Part shown: positions 45,663 to 55,346 of the stretch, one piece after another
Layout: each line of letters begins with the position of its first letter
Position numbering within the stretch: position 1 is the stretch's first letter
NCBI GenBank assembly: GCA_937930635.1
Contig: CALHCF010000017.1
Coordinates: forward strand, 82,724-146,723
Length of the DNA: 64,000 nucleotides
Source: an uncultured Rhizobiaceae group bacterium
GTDB taxonomy: Bacteria; Pseudomonadota; Alphaproteobacteria; Rhizobiales; Rhizobiaceae
Reading direction: 5' to 3'
The notes under the pieces: generated by a model
Told to the model about the DNA's origin: nothing
Database searches by the model: none
The model's input: the letters and a program-made list of their open reading frames with translations, nothing else
Translations under genes and position numbers: made by a program

Positions 45663-46982
45663 TCAGGATTGCTTGTTGCGTTCATTGCGCAGGTTTGCCC
45701 AATATTCGAGGCGCTTCCCGATTTCGCGTTCAAACCCACGGTCCAGCGGGTCATAGAACTTTTGTCGCCCAAGTTTCTGCGGGAAATAATCCTGCCCGGA
45801 AAAGCCATCCGGCTGATCATGATCATAGAGGTAGCCGCTGCCATAACCTTCGTCTTTCATGAGGTTTGTGGGAGCGTTGAGAATGTGTTTGGGCGGCGGC
45901 AGCGAACCACCTTGTTTGGCGGCGCGAGCGGATGATTTAAAGGCGACATAGAGAGCGTTCGACTTCGGCGCTGTGGCCAGATAAACGCATGCCTGCGCCA
46001 ACGCCAGTTCCCCTTCGGGCGATCCCAAAAAGTCGTAAGCATCTTTGGCAGCATTGGCGATGACCAGAGCCTGCGGGTCTGCAAGCCCGATATCTTCCGA
46101 CGCCATGCGAACAAGGCGGCGCCCCAGGAAAAGCGGATCCTCTCCCGCATCAAACATGCGCGCGAGATAGTATAAGGCCGCGTCCGGGTCGGAGCCTCGT
46201 ACCGACTTATGCAGCGCCGAAATCAGATTGTAATGGCCATCCTGCCCCTTGTCGTAGATTGGGGCGCGGCGTTGCAGAACGTCTTGTAATTCACTTGCAC
46301 CAAAAACCTCCCCTTCCCGCGCTGCACGCCAGATTTCTTCCGACAAGGTCAAAATGGCACGGCCGTCTCCATCCGCCATGCGCACCATGACCTCCCGGGC
46401 TTCCTCATCCAGCGGCAGAGGTTTTCCCTCAACTTCCTCTGCCCGCGTCATCAGCGCGGAAAGGCTGTTGGAATCATGGGGCTTGAAAGTCAAAACCCTG
46501 GCGCGTGACAGAACAGCGGCATTCAGCTCAAAAGACGGGTTTTCGGTGGTTGCACCGACAAGCACGATCGTACCGTCTTCCATTACCGGTAAAAAGGAAT
46601 CCTGTTGGGCCCGGTTAAACCGGTGAATCTCATCGACAAAGAGAAGTGTTTTCATTCCATTGGAAGCCCGCATTTTTGCAGCTTCAAATGTCTTTTTCAG
46701 GTCTGCGACACCGGAAAATATTGCTGAAATCTGTTCAAAATGATGATAGCCCTCACCGGCAAGAAGACGGGCAACAGTCGTCTTACCGGTACCCGGCGGC
46801 CCCCAGAAGATCAGGCTTCCGAGATTTTCCCCCACCAGCAGCCGTGACAGGACACCATCTTCGCCAAGTAGATGATCCTGCCCAACAACTTCGTTCAATT
46901 TGTTGGGGCGCAACCTGTCTGCCAGCGGCCGGGCAGCCATGGAATTCGCAGAACCTGCCGTATCTCCAAAAAGATCAGCCAT
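45663..46982 (-). CDS. rarA: Replication-associated recombination protein A (AAA ATPase)
   Basis: A 439-residue AAA+ ATPase of the RarA/MgsA/WRNIP1 family, acting at stalled replication forks and related to clamp loaders. Walker A is WGPPGTGKTTVARLLA, Walker B is LLFVDEIHRFNRAQQD, and sensor 1 is VGATTENPSFELN with the arginine finger region ALLSRARVL-like (AVLSRARVLTF). The C-terminal tetramerisation region includes SALHKSVRGSDPDAALYYLARM and YKYPHD-like GYLYDHDQPDGFSGQDYFP. Length is normal. It lies 38 bases downstream of the DegP-type gene on the same strand, so they may be cotranscribed. Confidence 0.95.
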   Translation of the reverse strand: MADLFGDTAGSANSMAARPLADRLRPNKLNEVVGQDHLLGEDGVLSRLLVGENLGSLIFWGPPGTGKTTVARLLAGEGYHHFEQISAIFSGVADLKKTFEAAKMRASNGMKTLLFVDEIHRFNRAQQDSFLPVMEDGTIVLVGATTENPSFELNAAVLSRARVLTFKPHDSNSLSALMTRAEEVEGKPLPLDEEAREVMVRMADGDGRAILTLSEEIWRAAREGEVFGASELQDVLQRRAPIYDKGQDGHYNLISALHKSVRGSDPDAALYYLARMFDAGEDPLFLGRRLVRMASEDIGLADPQALVIANAAKDAYDFLGSPEGELALAQACVYLATAPKSNALYVAFKSSARAAKQGGSLPPPKHILNAPTNLMKDEGYGSGYLYDHDQPDGFSGQDYFPQKLGRQKFYDPLDRGFEREIGKRLEYWANLRNERNKQS

Positions 46983-47020
46983 GACCAGAACCCCGACAGG
47001 ATCGCAGGGGCCCAGTCACC

Positions 47021-48472
47021 CTAGCGAACAAACTGACGCAAACGTCTGCCGCCGCGTTCAATAATAAAACCCCACCCGCTCGACTCCCCGGAAGCAACCT
47101 GTGAGAGAATACCCGTATCCTTGATGGGCACATCATTGACCGCAACAAGGATGTCATTTTTCCTAAACCCGAACCGGGCAGCCGGGCTGCCATTGTCCAC
47201 GGCCAGAACAACAACCCCTGTTGAGGACGTGGACAAGCCGACTTCCTGAGCAACACGTGGCGACAGATTGGCAAAAGTGGCCCCTGTAAAGGGCGTGCGG
47301 CCAGTCACCTGGGTCACGTTTCTTTCCGGGACTTCCGGCGCTTCATTCAAAGCCAGTTTTAGCTTTCGCCGCTCACCACGAGAAAGAACCGTCAGATCAA
47401 CAACACGTCCCAAGCCGGCGGTTGCGAGGCGGTACCCCAGAGCGTTTACATGCTGAACAGGTTTCCCATCGATCATCAAAATGACATCACCAACCTTCAG
47501 CTCAGCCCCCTCGGCAGGACCTCCCGAAGCAACTCCGGCAACAAGCGCACCCCTGGGGCGATCCAGCCCCAAAGAATCCGCAATATCCGATGTAACCGCT
47601 TGGAAATCCGCTCCAATCCATGGCCGCAGAAGCTTGTCGCTGCCCTGACGTACCGATTGCAGGACCACGCGCACCATATTGGAAGGCACAGCAAAGCCGA
47701 TACCGTTCGATCCACCCGAACGCGTATATATGGCCGTATTAACGCCAATCAGACGCCCGGTCATATCGATAAGGGCCCCGCCGGAATTGCCCGGGTTGAT
47801 GGAAGCATCAGTTTGAACAAAGAAACCAAAATCCTTGATTCCGGCCTGGCTGCGGGCGAGAGCCGAAACAATCCCGCTGGTCACAGTCTGGCCAACACCA
47901 AACGGATTGCCGATAGCAAGAACAAGGTCGCCAACTTCAAGGTCTTCTGAATCGCCAAGCTGAACAACCGGAAAATCTTCCTGCGTATCCACCTTCAGAA
48001 CCGCAAGGTCGGATTTCTTGTCGATCAGCTTGATTTCTGCCTCAAACTCCCGCCCATCCGACAAAGCCACCTTCACCTGATCGGCATCCTTGATGACGTG
48101 ATGGTTGGTAATGACAATGCCATCAACACCGACAATAACCCCCGAACCCAATGAGCGGGCTGTCCGCTGCCTGGCCTGGCCACCGAACGCGCCACGACCA
48201 AAAAACCTTTCAAAGAACGGGTCTCCCGCAAAAGGAGAACGGCGTTGTTTGACCTGGCGGGCAGCGTAAACATTCACAACAGCCGGGGCGATGCGCTTGA
48301 CCAGCGGCGCATAGGAAAACCGTATCTCGGCAGCATTATCCGGAACTGTTCGCAAGGCATCTGAACTGCCACGAAGGGTCGTATCTTCTGCGGTTCCCGG
48401 CTGCACAGAAATGGCAAGGAAACTGAACGCTAATGCCGCGATTATCGAACCGCTTCCGTATTTTCTCAGCAT
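47021..48472 (-). CDS. Periplasmic serine endoprotease DegP/DegQ type (Do)
   Basis: A 483-residue HtrA protease for envelope protein quality control. A signal peptide (IIAALAFSFLAISVQPGTAE) precedes a trypsin-like domain with catalytic histidine in VITNHHVIKDADQ, aspartate in KKSDLAVLKVD and serine in NPGNSGGALIDMTG. Two PDZ domains follow (ADSLGLDRPRGALVAGV and VGLSTSSTGVVVLAVDNGSPAARFGF). A Q-linker/LA-loop-like insertion, RSPFAGDPFFERFFGRGAFGG, sits before the protease core. It starts about 250 bases after the rplQ terminator, so it has its own promoter. Whether it equals DegP, DegQ or MucD cannot be told. Confidence 0.93.
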   Translation of the reverse strand: MLRKYGSGSIIAALAFSFLAISVQPGTAEDTTLRGSSDALRTVPDNAAEIRFSYAPLVKRIAPAVVNVYAARQVKQRRSPFAGDPFFERFFGRGAFGGQARQRTARSLGSGVIVGVDGIVITNHHVIKDADQVKVALSDGREFEAEIKLIDKKSDLAVLKVDTQEDFPVVQLGDSEDLEVGDLVLAIGNPFGVGQTVTSGIVSALARSQAGIKDFGFFVQTDASINPGNSGGALIDMTGRLIGVNTAIYTRSGGSNGIGFAVPSNMVRVVLQSVRQGSDKLLRPWIGADFQAVTSDIADSLGLDRPRGALVAGVASGGPAEGAELKVGDVILMIDGKPVQHVNALGYRLATAGLGRVVDLTVLSRGERRKLKLALNEAPEVPERNVTQVTGRTPFTGATFANLSPRVAQEVGLSTSSTGVVVLAVDNGSPAARFGFRKNDILVAVNDVPIKDTGILSQVASGESSGWGFIIERGGRRLRQFVR

Positions 48473-48670
48473 GTCCGTTTTCCTTCACCTTTGTTGCGCG
48501 TCTATAGCGATATTGGACTACACGTGAGAAATTTCCAGCCGTCTGCTGTTAGCAAAATTGTGTAGACAGCGCCGCAGGAGAAAGGAACCACTCCATTCTT
48601 TCGCCTTGGCTTTGGTCAAAACTCGTTGAATCAAATACCTAATTACAATTTTATACCACCTTCAAAACAC

Positions 48671-48696
48671 AAAAAAGGGCGACCATCAGGCCGCCC
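48671..48696 (-). terminator. Intrinsic terminator ending the ribosomal alpha operon
   Basis: On the minus strand GGGCGGCC and GGTCGCCC form an eight-base-pair stem (one G-T pair) with a four-base loop TGAT, followed directly by six T. It lies 31 bases past the rplQ stop, so it ends the long ribosomal transcript. Confidence 0.9.
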
Positions 48697-48727
48697 CATG
48701 AAATCATTGGGAAGTGATAAAGGTACG

Positions 48728-49177
48728 TTATGCGGCAGTTTCCGCAGCCGGAGCAGCAGCAGCTTCCAACGCCTCTTCTTCTTCCATACGCTCGCGGTCG
48801 GCCTTGCCTTTAGCATCTTCGTCGCGATCAACGAGTTCTATAACAGCCATCGGCGCGTTGTCGCCATAACGGAAACCGGCTTTAAGCACACGGGTATAGC
48901 CACCGGGGCGCTCTTTATAGCGTTCTGCGAGAACTGAAAAAAGTTTCTTCACCACCTCATTGTTCTGCAATTGTGAGGCTGCCTGGCGACGGGCATGCAG
49001 ATCACCGCGTTTGCCCAGCGTGATCAGTTTATCAACCACAGAACGCAGTTCCTTGGCTTTGGGCAAAGTGGTTACAATCTGCTCATGGGTCAGCAATGCC
49101 ACTGACATGTTCATGAACATGGCCTTACGATGGCTTGCCGTCCGATTGAGCTTGCGGCCTTGTTTGCGGTGTCTCAT
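48728..49177 (-). CDS. rplQ: 50S ribosomal protein L17
   Basis: A 149-residue large-subunit protein near the exit tunnel. The start [20 protein letters not shown] and [16 protein letters not shown]-type core ([18 protein letters not shown]) are diagnostic. Beyond the bacterial core of about 120 residues there is an acidic, alanine-rich C-terminal tail ending [11 protein letters not shown], as is common in alphaproteobacteria. Last gene of the cluster, 96 bases after rpoA and before the terminator. Confidence 0.97.
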   Translation of the reverse strand: MRHRKQGRKLNRTASHRKAMFMNMSVALLTHEQIVTTLPKAKELRSVVDKLITLGKRGDLHARRQAASQLQNNEVVKKLFSVLAERYKERPGGYTRVLKAGFRYGDNAPMAVIELVDRDEDAKGKADRERMEEEEALEAAAAPAAETAA

Positions 49178-49273
49178 TTTGCCTACTCCAGGTTCAAGCC
49201 GCTCTAGGTCTTAAGGGCGGCATATTGTTCTTCATTCCCCCCCGGCTTTTTAGCCGGTCAGGGTCGTTTTCAG

Positions 49274-50281
49274 TTAGTACTGATCTTCGTAGCGCTTGGC
49301 CAGATCTTCGATGTTTTCGGGAGGCCAGGCCGGAATTTCCATACCCAGATGCAGCCCCATCGTGGCCAGAACTTCCTTGATTTCGTTCAGCGACTTACGC
49401 CCAAAGTTCGGCGTACGCAGCATTTCGCCTTCGGTTTTTTGAATAAGATCACCGATATAGACGATGTTATCGTTTTTGAGGCAATTGGCGGAACGAACCG
49501 ACAGTTCCAGCTCATCAACCTTCTTGAGCAGAGCCGGGTTGAAGGCAAGTTCCGTAACCTGCTCCTGAACAACCTCTTTTTGTGGTTCTTCAAAATTCAC
49601 GAAGATCGACAGCTGATCCTGCAGAATGCGGGCGGCATAGGCCACGGCATCATCGGGAGAAACGGATCCGTCTGTCTCGATGGTCAATGTCAGCTTGTCA
49701 TAATCGAGAACCTGACCTTCACGCGTGTTCTCAGTCTTGTAGGAGACTTTTCTCACAGGTGAGTAGAGGCTATCAACGGGAATGAGGCCGATCGGCGCAT
49801 CTTCAGGACGGTTGCGTTCAGCAGCAACATATCCCTTGCCGGTATCGACCGTAAATTCCATACGAATTTCGGCATCTTCATCCAGCGTGCACAAAACAAG
49901 CTCAGGGTTCAGAATTTCAATATCGCCAACGGTCTGAATGTCACCTGCAGTAACAACGCCGGCCCCTTCCTTGCGCACAACCATACGCTTCGGGCCCTCA
50001 CCTTCCATGCGGATGGCGAGTTCCTTGATGTTCAAAATGATGTCTGTGACATCTTCGCGGACACCAGGGATGGACGAAAATTCATGCAACACGCCGTCAA
50101 TCTGTACGGATGTAACCGCAGCGCCCTGCAACGAAGATAGCAAAACACGCCGCAATGCATTGCCCAGGGTCAAACCAAAGCCACGCTCCAGAGGCTCTGC
50201 AATCAGGGTGCCCTTGGTACCGGTCGACGAAACGTCCAGCTTGTTTGGTTTAATAAGCTCTTGCCAGTTTCTATGGATCAT
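49274..50281 (-). CDS. rpoA: DNA-directed RNA polymerase subunit alpha
   Basis: A 335-residue polymerase subunit. The N-terminal domain (about 1 to 230) dimerises to scaffold beta and beta-prime and shows [22 protein letters not shown]. The C-terminal domain binds UP elements and activators, with [21 protein letters not shown] and [17 protein letters not shown]. Length is standard. In E. coli rpsD lies between rpsK and rpoA; here rpoA follows rpsK directly after 90 bases, the alphaproteobacterial order. Confidence 0.98.
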   Translation of the reverse strand: MIHRNWQELIKPNKLDVSSTGTKGTLIAEPLERGFGLTLGNALRRVLLSSLQGAAVTSVQIDGVLHEFSSIPGVREDVTDIILNIKELAIRMEGEGPKRMVVRKEGAGVVTAGDIQTVGDIEILNPELVLCTLDEDAEIRMEFTVDTGKGYVAAERNRPEDAPIGLIPVDSLYSPVRKVSYKTENTREGQVLDYDKLTLTIETDGSVSPDDAVAYAARILQDQLSIFVNFEEPQKEVVQEQVTELAFNPALLKKVDELELSVRSANCLKNDNIVYIGDLIQKTEGEMLRTPNFGRKSLNEIKEVLATMGLHLGMEIPAWPPENIEDLAKRYEDQY

Positions 50282-50371
50282 TGAAAAATCCTTCCGAATA
50301 CGTTGCTGCCATCCAATCGCAACAACAAACGTCTGAGCCCCGCAGGATGGAAACGGGGCAAGGATAAAGGC

Positions 50372-50761
50372 TTAAACGCGGCGCTGTTTGCGCGCACGGC
50401 AGCCATTGTGTGGAACCGATGTCACGTCACGGATCGACGTGATTACGAAACCAATCGACTGCAGGGCACGCAAAGCCGACTCCCGACCCGATCCGGGACC
50501 GCGAACCTCAACTTCAAGCGTCTTCATGCCATGGTCCTGAGCTTTCTTGCCAGCATCCTCAGCCGCCACCTGGGCAGCAAACGGAGTGGACTTGCGCGAG
50601 CCCTTGAAACCCTGAGCACCTGCAGAAGACCAGGCAATTGTATTGCCCTGGGCATCGGTGATTGTGATCATGGTGTTGTTGAAAGTTGAACTTACATGAG
50701 CAACGCCAGAGGCGATGTTCTTACGTTCACGCCTTTTTACGCGAGCGGCATCTTTTGCCAT
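50372..50761 (-). CDS. rpsK: 30S ribosomal protein S11
   Basis: A 129-residue small-subunit platform protein. [22 protein letters not shown] and the C-terminal [16 protein letters not shown] are diagnostic. The ATG at 50761 ([15 protein letters not shown]) is the family start; the track begins nine codons earlier. It follows rpsM with a 128-base spacer, longer than usual in E. coli, in which I see no feature. Confidence 0.97.
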   Translation of the reverse strand: MAKDAARVKRRERKNIASGVAHVSSTFNNTMITITDAQGNTIAWSSAGAQGFKGSRKSTPFAAQVAAEDAGKKAQDHGMKTLEVEVRGPGSGRESALRALQSIGFVITSIRDVTSVPHNGCRARKQRRV

Positions 50762-50889
50762 TTCATTTCCTTCTGGTGATATCTGCACCGCCGTAATGCC
50801 AGCGGCTACATCGAATAAAGGTGGACCTAAAGACAGCTACCGGACCCGAACCAATCGCGAACCCGACCCTCAACCCTGTCTTTTTGTAA

Positions 50890-51258
50890 TTATTTTTTCT
50901 TACCTGCGATTGCCTTTGCCGGACCTTTGCGCGTTCTGGCATTGGTATGGGTACGCTGACCACGCACAGGAAGGTTGCGACGATGGCGCAAGCCACGATA
51001 GCAACCCAAATCCATAAGACGTTTGATATTCATCGATGTTTCACGACGAAGATCCCCCTCGACCATATAATCACGGTCGATGATCTCGCGAATTTGCAAA
51101 ACCTCTGCATCGGAAAGCTCATTGACCCGGCGAGGCGCCGGAATGTTTGCTTTTTCAACAATATCAGCAGCATGTTTTTTGCCGATACCGTGAATATACT
51201 GCAGTGCAATTACAGTACGCTTGTTTGTTGGAATATTGACGCCAGCGATACGAGCCAC
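50890..51258 (-). CDS. rpsM: 30S ribosomal protein S13
   Basis: A 122-residue protein of the small-subunit head contacting L5 and the P-site t[23 protein letters not shown], the helix-hairpin-helix [16 protein letters not shown] and the basic tail [19 protein letters not shown] are diagnostic. A 264-base region separates it from adk upstream; that region has no gene and may hold a promoter for the rpsM-rpsK-rpoA-rplQ part. Confidence 0.97.
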   Translation of the reverse strand: MARIAGVNIPTNKRTVIALQYIHGIGKKHAADIVEKANIPAPRRVNELSDAEVLQIREIIDRDYMVEGDLRRETSMNIKRLMDLGCYRGLRHRRNLPVRGQRTHTNARTRKGPAKAIAGKKK

Positions 51259-51522
51259 GCTGATCTCCTTGAAAGGTTCCCCAAAAGGCCATCAACGACC
51301 TGACTTGGGTTATTTTGGACCGAACAAAACCGACAAATATAGGTTCAAAACCCGAAAACGACCGCTTCCAGCACCAAAAGATGCCCGAATCCGATCGTAC
51401 AATTGTCGCGAATTGTGATGCCGTTCTAAGGCGATTTATTGCGCCCGTCAACAGGTGTGTGAACGTATTTGAAGAATGAACTTAAACCGCCATCAGCCGG
51501 GAAAGACCGGGCAATATTTTCT

Positions 51523-52173
51523 TCAAATTTTGTCTAAAACAAGCGCAATTTCTTCGCTGACACCATCAATGCTGGCCATGCCATCCACTGGCCGCAATTT
51601 GCCCTTGGCGTAATAGTATCCAATCAGCGGTGACGTCTCTTTGTAGTATATCTGCAGACGGGTGCGCATTGCTTCGGCATTGTCATCGGGGCGGCGTTTG
51701 AATTCACCGCCACCACATTTGTCGCAAACGCCCTCAACGTCAGGCTTTTTAAGGCTATCATGATAGCCCTGGTCGCAATTGACGCAGGTATAGCGCCCTG
51801 AAACCCTTTCCACCATCGCGTCGTCGTCAACACGCAATTCCACCACGGCATCCAGATGCGTGCCCCTGTCGGACAACATCGCTTCTACAGCATCGGCTTG
51901 CGTCAGGGTCCTTGGATAACCGTCGAGGATGAACCCTTTGGCACAATCAAGCTGATCAATGCGGTCAGATACAATCTCGTTCACCACTTCGTCTGGGACC
52001 AGCTTGCCAGAATCCATAAGAGCCTTGACCCGCTTGCCGGTTTCCGTCCCGGCAGCAATGGCAGCGCGCAACAGATCACCAGTGGAGAGTTGCGGGATGC
52101 TATGCTTATCAACCAGACGCCGGGCTTGTGTGCCTTTGCCCGCGCCGGGAGGCCCCAGAAGAATCAGTTTCAT
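51523..52173 (-). CDS. adk: Adenylate kinase
   Basis: A 216-residue enzyme interconverting AMP, ADP and ATP. The P-loop is LILLGPPGAGKGTQAR, the AMP-binding region DGYPRTLTQADAVEAML is present, and the LID domain carries a zinc-type four-cysteine set: CVNCDQG and CDKCGGG. Long (LID-containing) form, normal length. The ATG overlaps the secY stop codon by four bases, so translation is coupled to secY, as in many alphaproteobacterial spc operons. Confidence 0.97.
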   Translation of the reverse strand: MKLILLGPPGAGKGTQARRLVDKHSIPQLSTGDLLRAAIAAGTETGKRVKALMDSGKLVPDEVVNEIVSDRIDQLDCAKGFILDGYPRTLTQADAVEAMLSDRGTHLDAVVELRVDDDAMVERVSGRYTCVNCDQGYHDSLKKPDVEGVCDKCGGGEFKRRPDDNAEAMRTRLQIYYKETSPLIGYYYAKGKLRPVDGMASIDGVSEEIALVLDKI

Positions 52174-53561
52174 TTCTTGCGTTTCCCGGCGCCACCGCGC
52201 TGGCCGGGGCCTTTTGTGCCGCGGGCGTTGCCTTTGGCACCGCGAAGTTTGGATTTCTGAATCAAGCCTTCATATTGCTGTGCAAACAAATGCCCCTGAA
52301 CCTGCTGCACCGTATCCATGGTCACACTCACAACAATGAGCAGCGACGTACCGCCAAGAAAGACGGAAATCCCCAACCCGGTAAGGAACATCTCCGGAAT
52401 CAGGCAGACAAAAACAAGATAAAGAGCGCCCAGAACGGTAACACGGGTCAGGACATAATCGATGTACTCAGCTGTCCGGTCACCGGGGCGGATGCCGGGA
52501 ATGAACCCACCCTGCTGTTTGAGATTGTCAGCCGTTTCCTTCGGATTAAAAACAATGGCGGTGTAGAAGAAGGCAAAGAAGGCAATCATCACACCGTAGA
52601 AAATGAGATAGCCAGGTTGCCCACGGCCCAAAATGGCAGAAACCGTACTGAGAAGATCAGACTGCCCTGGCTGCGTTGAAAAGCCTGTGACGGTTGCCGG
52701 AAGCAGCAACAGCGAAGAAGCAAAAATTGGCGGAATGACACCAGCGGTGTTGAGTTTCAAAGGCAGGTGCGAAGAATCGCCCTGGAACATCTTGTTGCCA
52801 ACCTGACGCTTTGGGTACTGGATCAGCAACCGGCGCTGCGCGCGTTCAATAAACACGATAAAGGCGATCAGCCCGATAATGGCAACGATCACAGCAAAAG
52901 ATGTAAAGGTGGAGATACTGCCTGTGCTGCCTGCATCAAGAAGCTGAGCAAGAGCACCGGGAAGCGCCGCAACAATACCGGCAAAGATAATCAACGAAAT
53001 ACCGTTACCAATGCCCCGGGCGGTTATCTGTTCACCCAGCCACATCAGGAACATCGTACCACCAACCAGAGTTACAACGGTTGTCAGCGTGAAAAACCAG
53101 CCGGGATTAAGCACCATACCGTCCGAAGCCTGGAGACCTGCGGCAATACCCCAAGCTTGCGCGGTTCCAAGTATCACCGTGCCGTAGCGGGTATATTGGT
53201 TGATAACCTTACGTCCCTGCTCGCCTTCTTTCTTCAGCTGCTCAAGGGTCGGCACAACCGACGTCATGAGCTGCATGATAATGGAGGCCGAGATATACGG
53301 CATGATGCCAAGAGCGAAGATCGCTAACCGTTCAACGGCCCCTCCGGCAAACATGTTGACCAGCCCCAGAACGCCCTGGCTCTGCTGCTGGAACGCCGCA
53401 GCCAGTTGTTCCGGATTAATGCCGGGAAGCGGAATATAGGTTCCAAGCCGATAAACGATCAGGGCAAAGAGAGTGAACCAGAGCCGCTTTTTTAGATCGG
53501 TCGCCTTTGAAAAGGTCGAATAGCTAAGATTGGCTGCAAGTTGCTCGGCAGCTGATGCCAT
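52170..53561 (-). CDS. secY: Preprotein translocase subunit SecY
   Basis: A 463-residue ten-helix channel protein of the Sec translocon. The N-terminus MASAAEQLAANLSYSTF leads into helix 1 and GTYIPLPGINPEQL; helix 2 region is MFAGGAVERLAIFALGIMPYISASIIMQL, and the conserved GMTTPYAARQ-like cytoplasmic loops and C-terminal basic tail (RGTKGPGQRGGAGKRKK) are present. The track starts 35 codons earlier, but GGGAGA just upstream of the ATG at 53561 fixes the start. A short gene encoding only a divergent SecY N-terminus precedes it by 59 bases. The stop codon overlaps the adk start. Confidence 0.97.
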   Translation of the reverse strand: MASAAEQLAANLSYSTFSKATDLKKRLWFTLFALIVYRLGTYIPLPGINPEQLAAAFQQQSQGVLGLVNMFAGGAVERLAIFALGIMPYISASIIMQLMTSVVPTLEQLKKEGEQGRKVINQYTRYGTVILGTAQAWGIAAGLQASDGMVLNPGWFFTLTTVVTLVGGTMFLMWLGEQITARGIGNGISLIIFAGIVAALPGALAQLLDAGSTGSISTFTSFAVIVAIIGLIAFIVFIERAQRRLLIQYPKRQVGNKMFQGDSSHLPLKLNTAGVIPPIFASSLLLLPATVTGFSTQPGQSDLLSTVSAILGRGQPGYLIFYGVMIAFFAFFYTAIVFNPKETADNLKQQGGFIPGIRPGDRTAEYIDYVLTRVTVLGALYLVFVCLIPEMFLTGLGISVFLGGTSLLIVVSVTMDTVQQVQGHLFAQQYEGLIQKSKLRGAKGNARGTKGPGQRGGAGKRKK

Positions 53562-53620
53562 TTTCGTCTCCCATCCGGCAAAGACGAAGAGCCCTGCCCG
53601 ACTGAATAATAGTTTGAATG

Positions 53621-53821
53621 TTAGTAGAACAGACTGCCCAAATGCGCAAAGGGTGATGATGCCCACGCTTCGCTATTCACACCTGGTAGCGGAATAAAAG
53701 AACCAAGGCGCATCGCAACGAAAGCCAGAAGAAGAAATCCCAGGCTCCGCTTAAGCGTCTTGTTCCGCCAAAGCTGCGAGATTGAGAAATTCGAAACCAA
53801 CTGCTCAATCGGAGATGCCAT
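53621..53821 (-). CDS. SecY N-terminal mini-paralogue (66 aa)
   Basis: A 66-residue ORF aligning with the first 55 or so residues of the SecY encoded just downstream. MASPIEQLVSNFSISQLW matches MASAAEQLAANLSYSTFS, then LKRSLGFLLLAFVAMRLG covers helix 1, and SFIPLPGVNSEAWA matches TYIPLPGINPEQLA. I count about 25 identical positions in 52. After this it ends in its own tail FAHLGSLFY and a TAA stop; no other frame continues the SecY match. AAAGGA about nine bases before the ATG is a proper ribosome binding site. It is either the relic of a duplicated secY or a small membrane protein that kept the plug-side N-terminus. A terminator lies upstream. Confidence 0.72.
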   Translation of the reverse strand: MASPIEQLVSNFSISQLWRNKTLKRSLGFLLLAFVAMRLGSFIPLPGVNSEAWASSPFAHLGSLFY

Positions 53822-53925
53822 CACTCTTATCCTTTGTAAGGCCGGACCCTATCGATCCACGCATTTACCCGCGCTCATAGCGTAAATATGGAGCAGTTGC
53901 AGATTTTTGCCACCCTAAAATAGAC

Positions 53926-53960
53926 AAAAGCCCCGAAACGAAAACCGTTTCGGGGCTTTA
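53926..53960 (-). terminator. Strong intrinsic terminator between rplO and the secY genes
   Basis: AAAGCCCCGAAACG and CGTTTCGGGGCTTT form a perfect 14-base-pair stem with a five-base loop. On the minus strand it is followed by TTTTGTCTATTTT. It lies 15 bases after the rplO stop codon, inside what is normally one continuous spc operon. Confidence 0.82.
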
Positions 53961-53974
53961 TTCATCGCCTAAGC

Positions 53975-54463
53975 TCAGGCTTTGGTTTCTTCTTTACTGA
54001 CAGGAGCCAGAACCTTGACCGATCCACCCGCCTTTTCGATTGCCGTTATCGCTCCTTTTGAAGCACCGGCAACTTCCAGATTGAACTTGGACTTGGCTTC
54101 ACTGCCACCCAGCACCCGGACACCGTCACGAACACGGCGGATAACCCCCGCTTCTTTCAAAACATCAGCCGTGATGGTGGCCTTTGCATCCAGTTTCTTG
54201 GCGTCAACTGCTTTTTCCAGGCGCGCAATGGATACCTCGTTATAGTCCTTGGCAAACATGGCGTTGGAAAAACCACGTTTAGGCAAACGACGGTAGATGG
54301 GCATCTGCCCGCCTTCATAACCGTTGATCGACACACCGGAGCGAGATTTCTGCCCCTTAACGCCGCGGCCACTGGTTTTACCCATGCCGGACCCAATGCC
54401 GCGTCCAACCCTTTTGCGGGAAGGCGAAGAGCCGTCTTTATCGGAAATTCCGTTAAGTTTCAT
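53975..54463 (-). CDS. rplO: 50S ribosomal protein L15
   Basis: A 162-residue large-subunit assembly protein. [27 protein letters not shown]-type glycine-rich N-terminus and [20 protein letters not shown] are diagnostic. Normal length. It follows rpmD by five bases. In this genome it is the last gene before an intrinsic terminator, whereas in most bacteria secY follows directly. Confidence 0.97.
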   Translation of the reverse strand: MKLNGISDKDGSSPSRKRVGRGIGSGMGKTSGRGVKGQKSRSGVSINGYEGGQMPIYRRLPKRGFSNAMFAKDYNEVSIARLEKAVDAKKLDAKATITADVLKEAGVIRRVRDGVRVLGGSEAKSKFNLEVAGASKGAITAIEKAGGSVKVLAPVSKEETKA

Positions 54464-54468
54464 CGTCC

Positions 54469-54657
54469 TTACTCCTCCACCACGCGCACGAGGTGAGAAA
54501 CTTTCCTGATCATGCCACGCACGGCAGGAGTGTCTTCCAGGGTGCGGCGGCGATTCATTTTGTTAAGGCCAAGTCCAACCAGCGTCTGACGCTGGTCCTT
54601 GGGCCGCCGAAGCGGACTGCCAATCTGCTCGACCGTGACTGTTTTCTTGTCAGCCAT
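54469..54657 (-). CDS. rpmD: 50S ribosomal protein L30
   Basis: A 62-residue protein with the L30 core [19 protein letters not shown] and [20 protein letters not shown]. Short bacterial form of normal length. It lies between rpsE (12 bases) and rplO (5 bases), in the standard spc order. Confidence 0.96.
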   Translation of the reverse strand: MADKKTVTVEQIGSPLRRPKDQRQTLVGLGLNKMNRRRTLEDTPAVRGMIRKVSHLVRVVEE

Positions 54658-54669
54658 ATCCCTGCCCTC

Positions 54670-55236
54670 TTACTCTTCCGCACCGATCAGGTCACGACGG
54701 CGTGCCTGCAGGGTGGAAAACTTGATGCCGCGTTGTGCCGCAATATCCTTGGGGTGCATCTGACGCTTCAATGCATCGAAAGTTGCACGAACCATGTTGT
54801 AGGGGTTCGAGGAACCCAGTGATTTAGCAACAACATCAGACATGCCGACAGTCTCAAACACCGCACGCATCGGACCACCGGCAATAATACCGGTCCCTGG
54901 AGGCGCTGCACGAAGGACAACCTTGCCGGCACCGTGACGACCATTGACATCGTGATGCAATGTACGGCCGTCGCGCAACGGCACGAAAATCATATCGCGT
55001 TTGGCAGATTCGGAAGCCTTACGGATTGCTTCAGGAACTTCACGTGCCTTGCCGTGTCCAAAACCAACGCGCCCCTTTTGATCACCAACAACAACCAGTG
55101 CGGCGAAGCCGAATCGACGTCCCCCTTTGACCACCTTGGCCACCCGGTTTATGTGTACAAGCTTGTCGACGAAACCATCGTCTTCCTGCTCATCGCGGCG
55201 GTTGTTACGACCGCCTCTTTCTGGTCTCTGTGCCAT
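54670..55236 (-). CDS. rpsE: 30S ribosomal protein S5
   Basis: A 188-residue small-subunit protein affecting decoding accuracy. [20 protein letters not shown] and [17 protein letters not shown] are diagnostic. An N-terminal arginine-rich extension ([17 protein letters not shown]) precedes the double-stranded RNA-binding domain. The ATG at 55236 is chosen over the track's start 12 codons upstream. Confidence 0.97.
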   Translation of the reverse strand: MAQRPERGGRNNRRDEQEDDGFVDKLVHINRVAKVVKGGRRFGFAALVVVGDQKGRVGFGHGKAREVPEAIRKASESAKRDMIFVPLRDGRTLHHDVNGRHGAGKVVLRAAPPGTGIIAGGPMRAVFETVGMSDVVAKSLGSSNPYNMVRATFDALKRQMHPKDIAAQRGIKFSTLQARRRDLIGAEE

Positions 55237-55346
55237 ATCCTGTTCCTTATTCTTTTCCGGTAGCACAAACATCTGTCAGCCATGCAAGACAGCCGACGGT
55301 GAACGGGTCTTTTGACCCTTGTTATTTCAGCACGGCTTAAGCCGAC

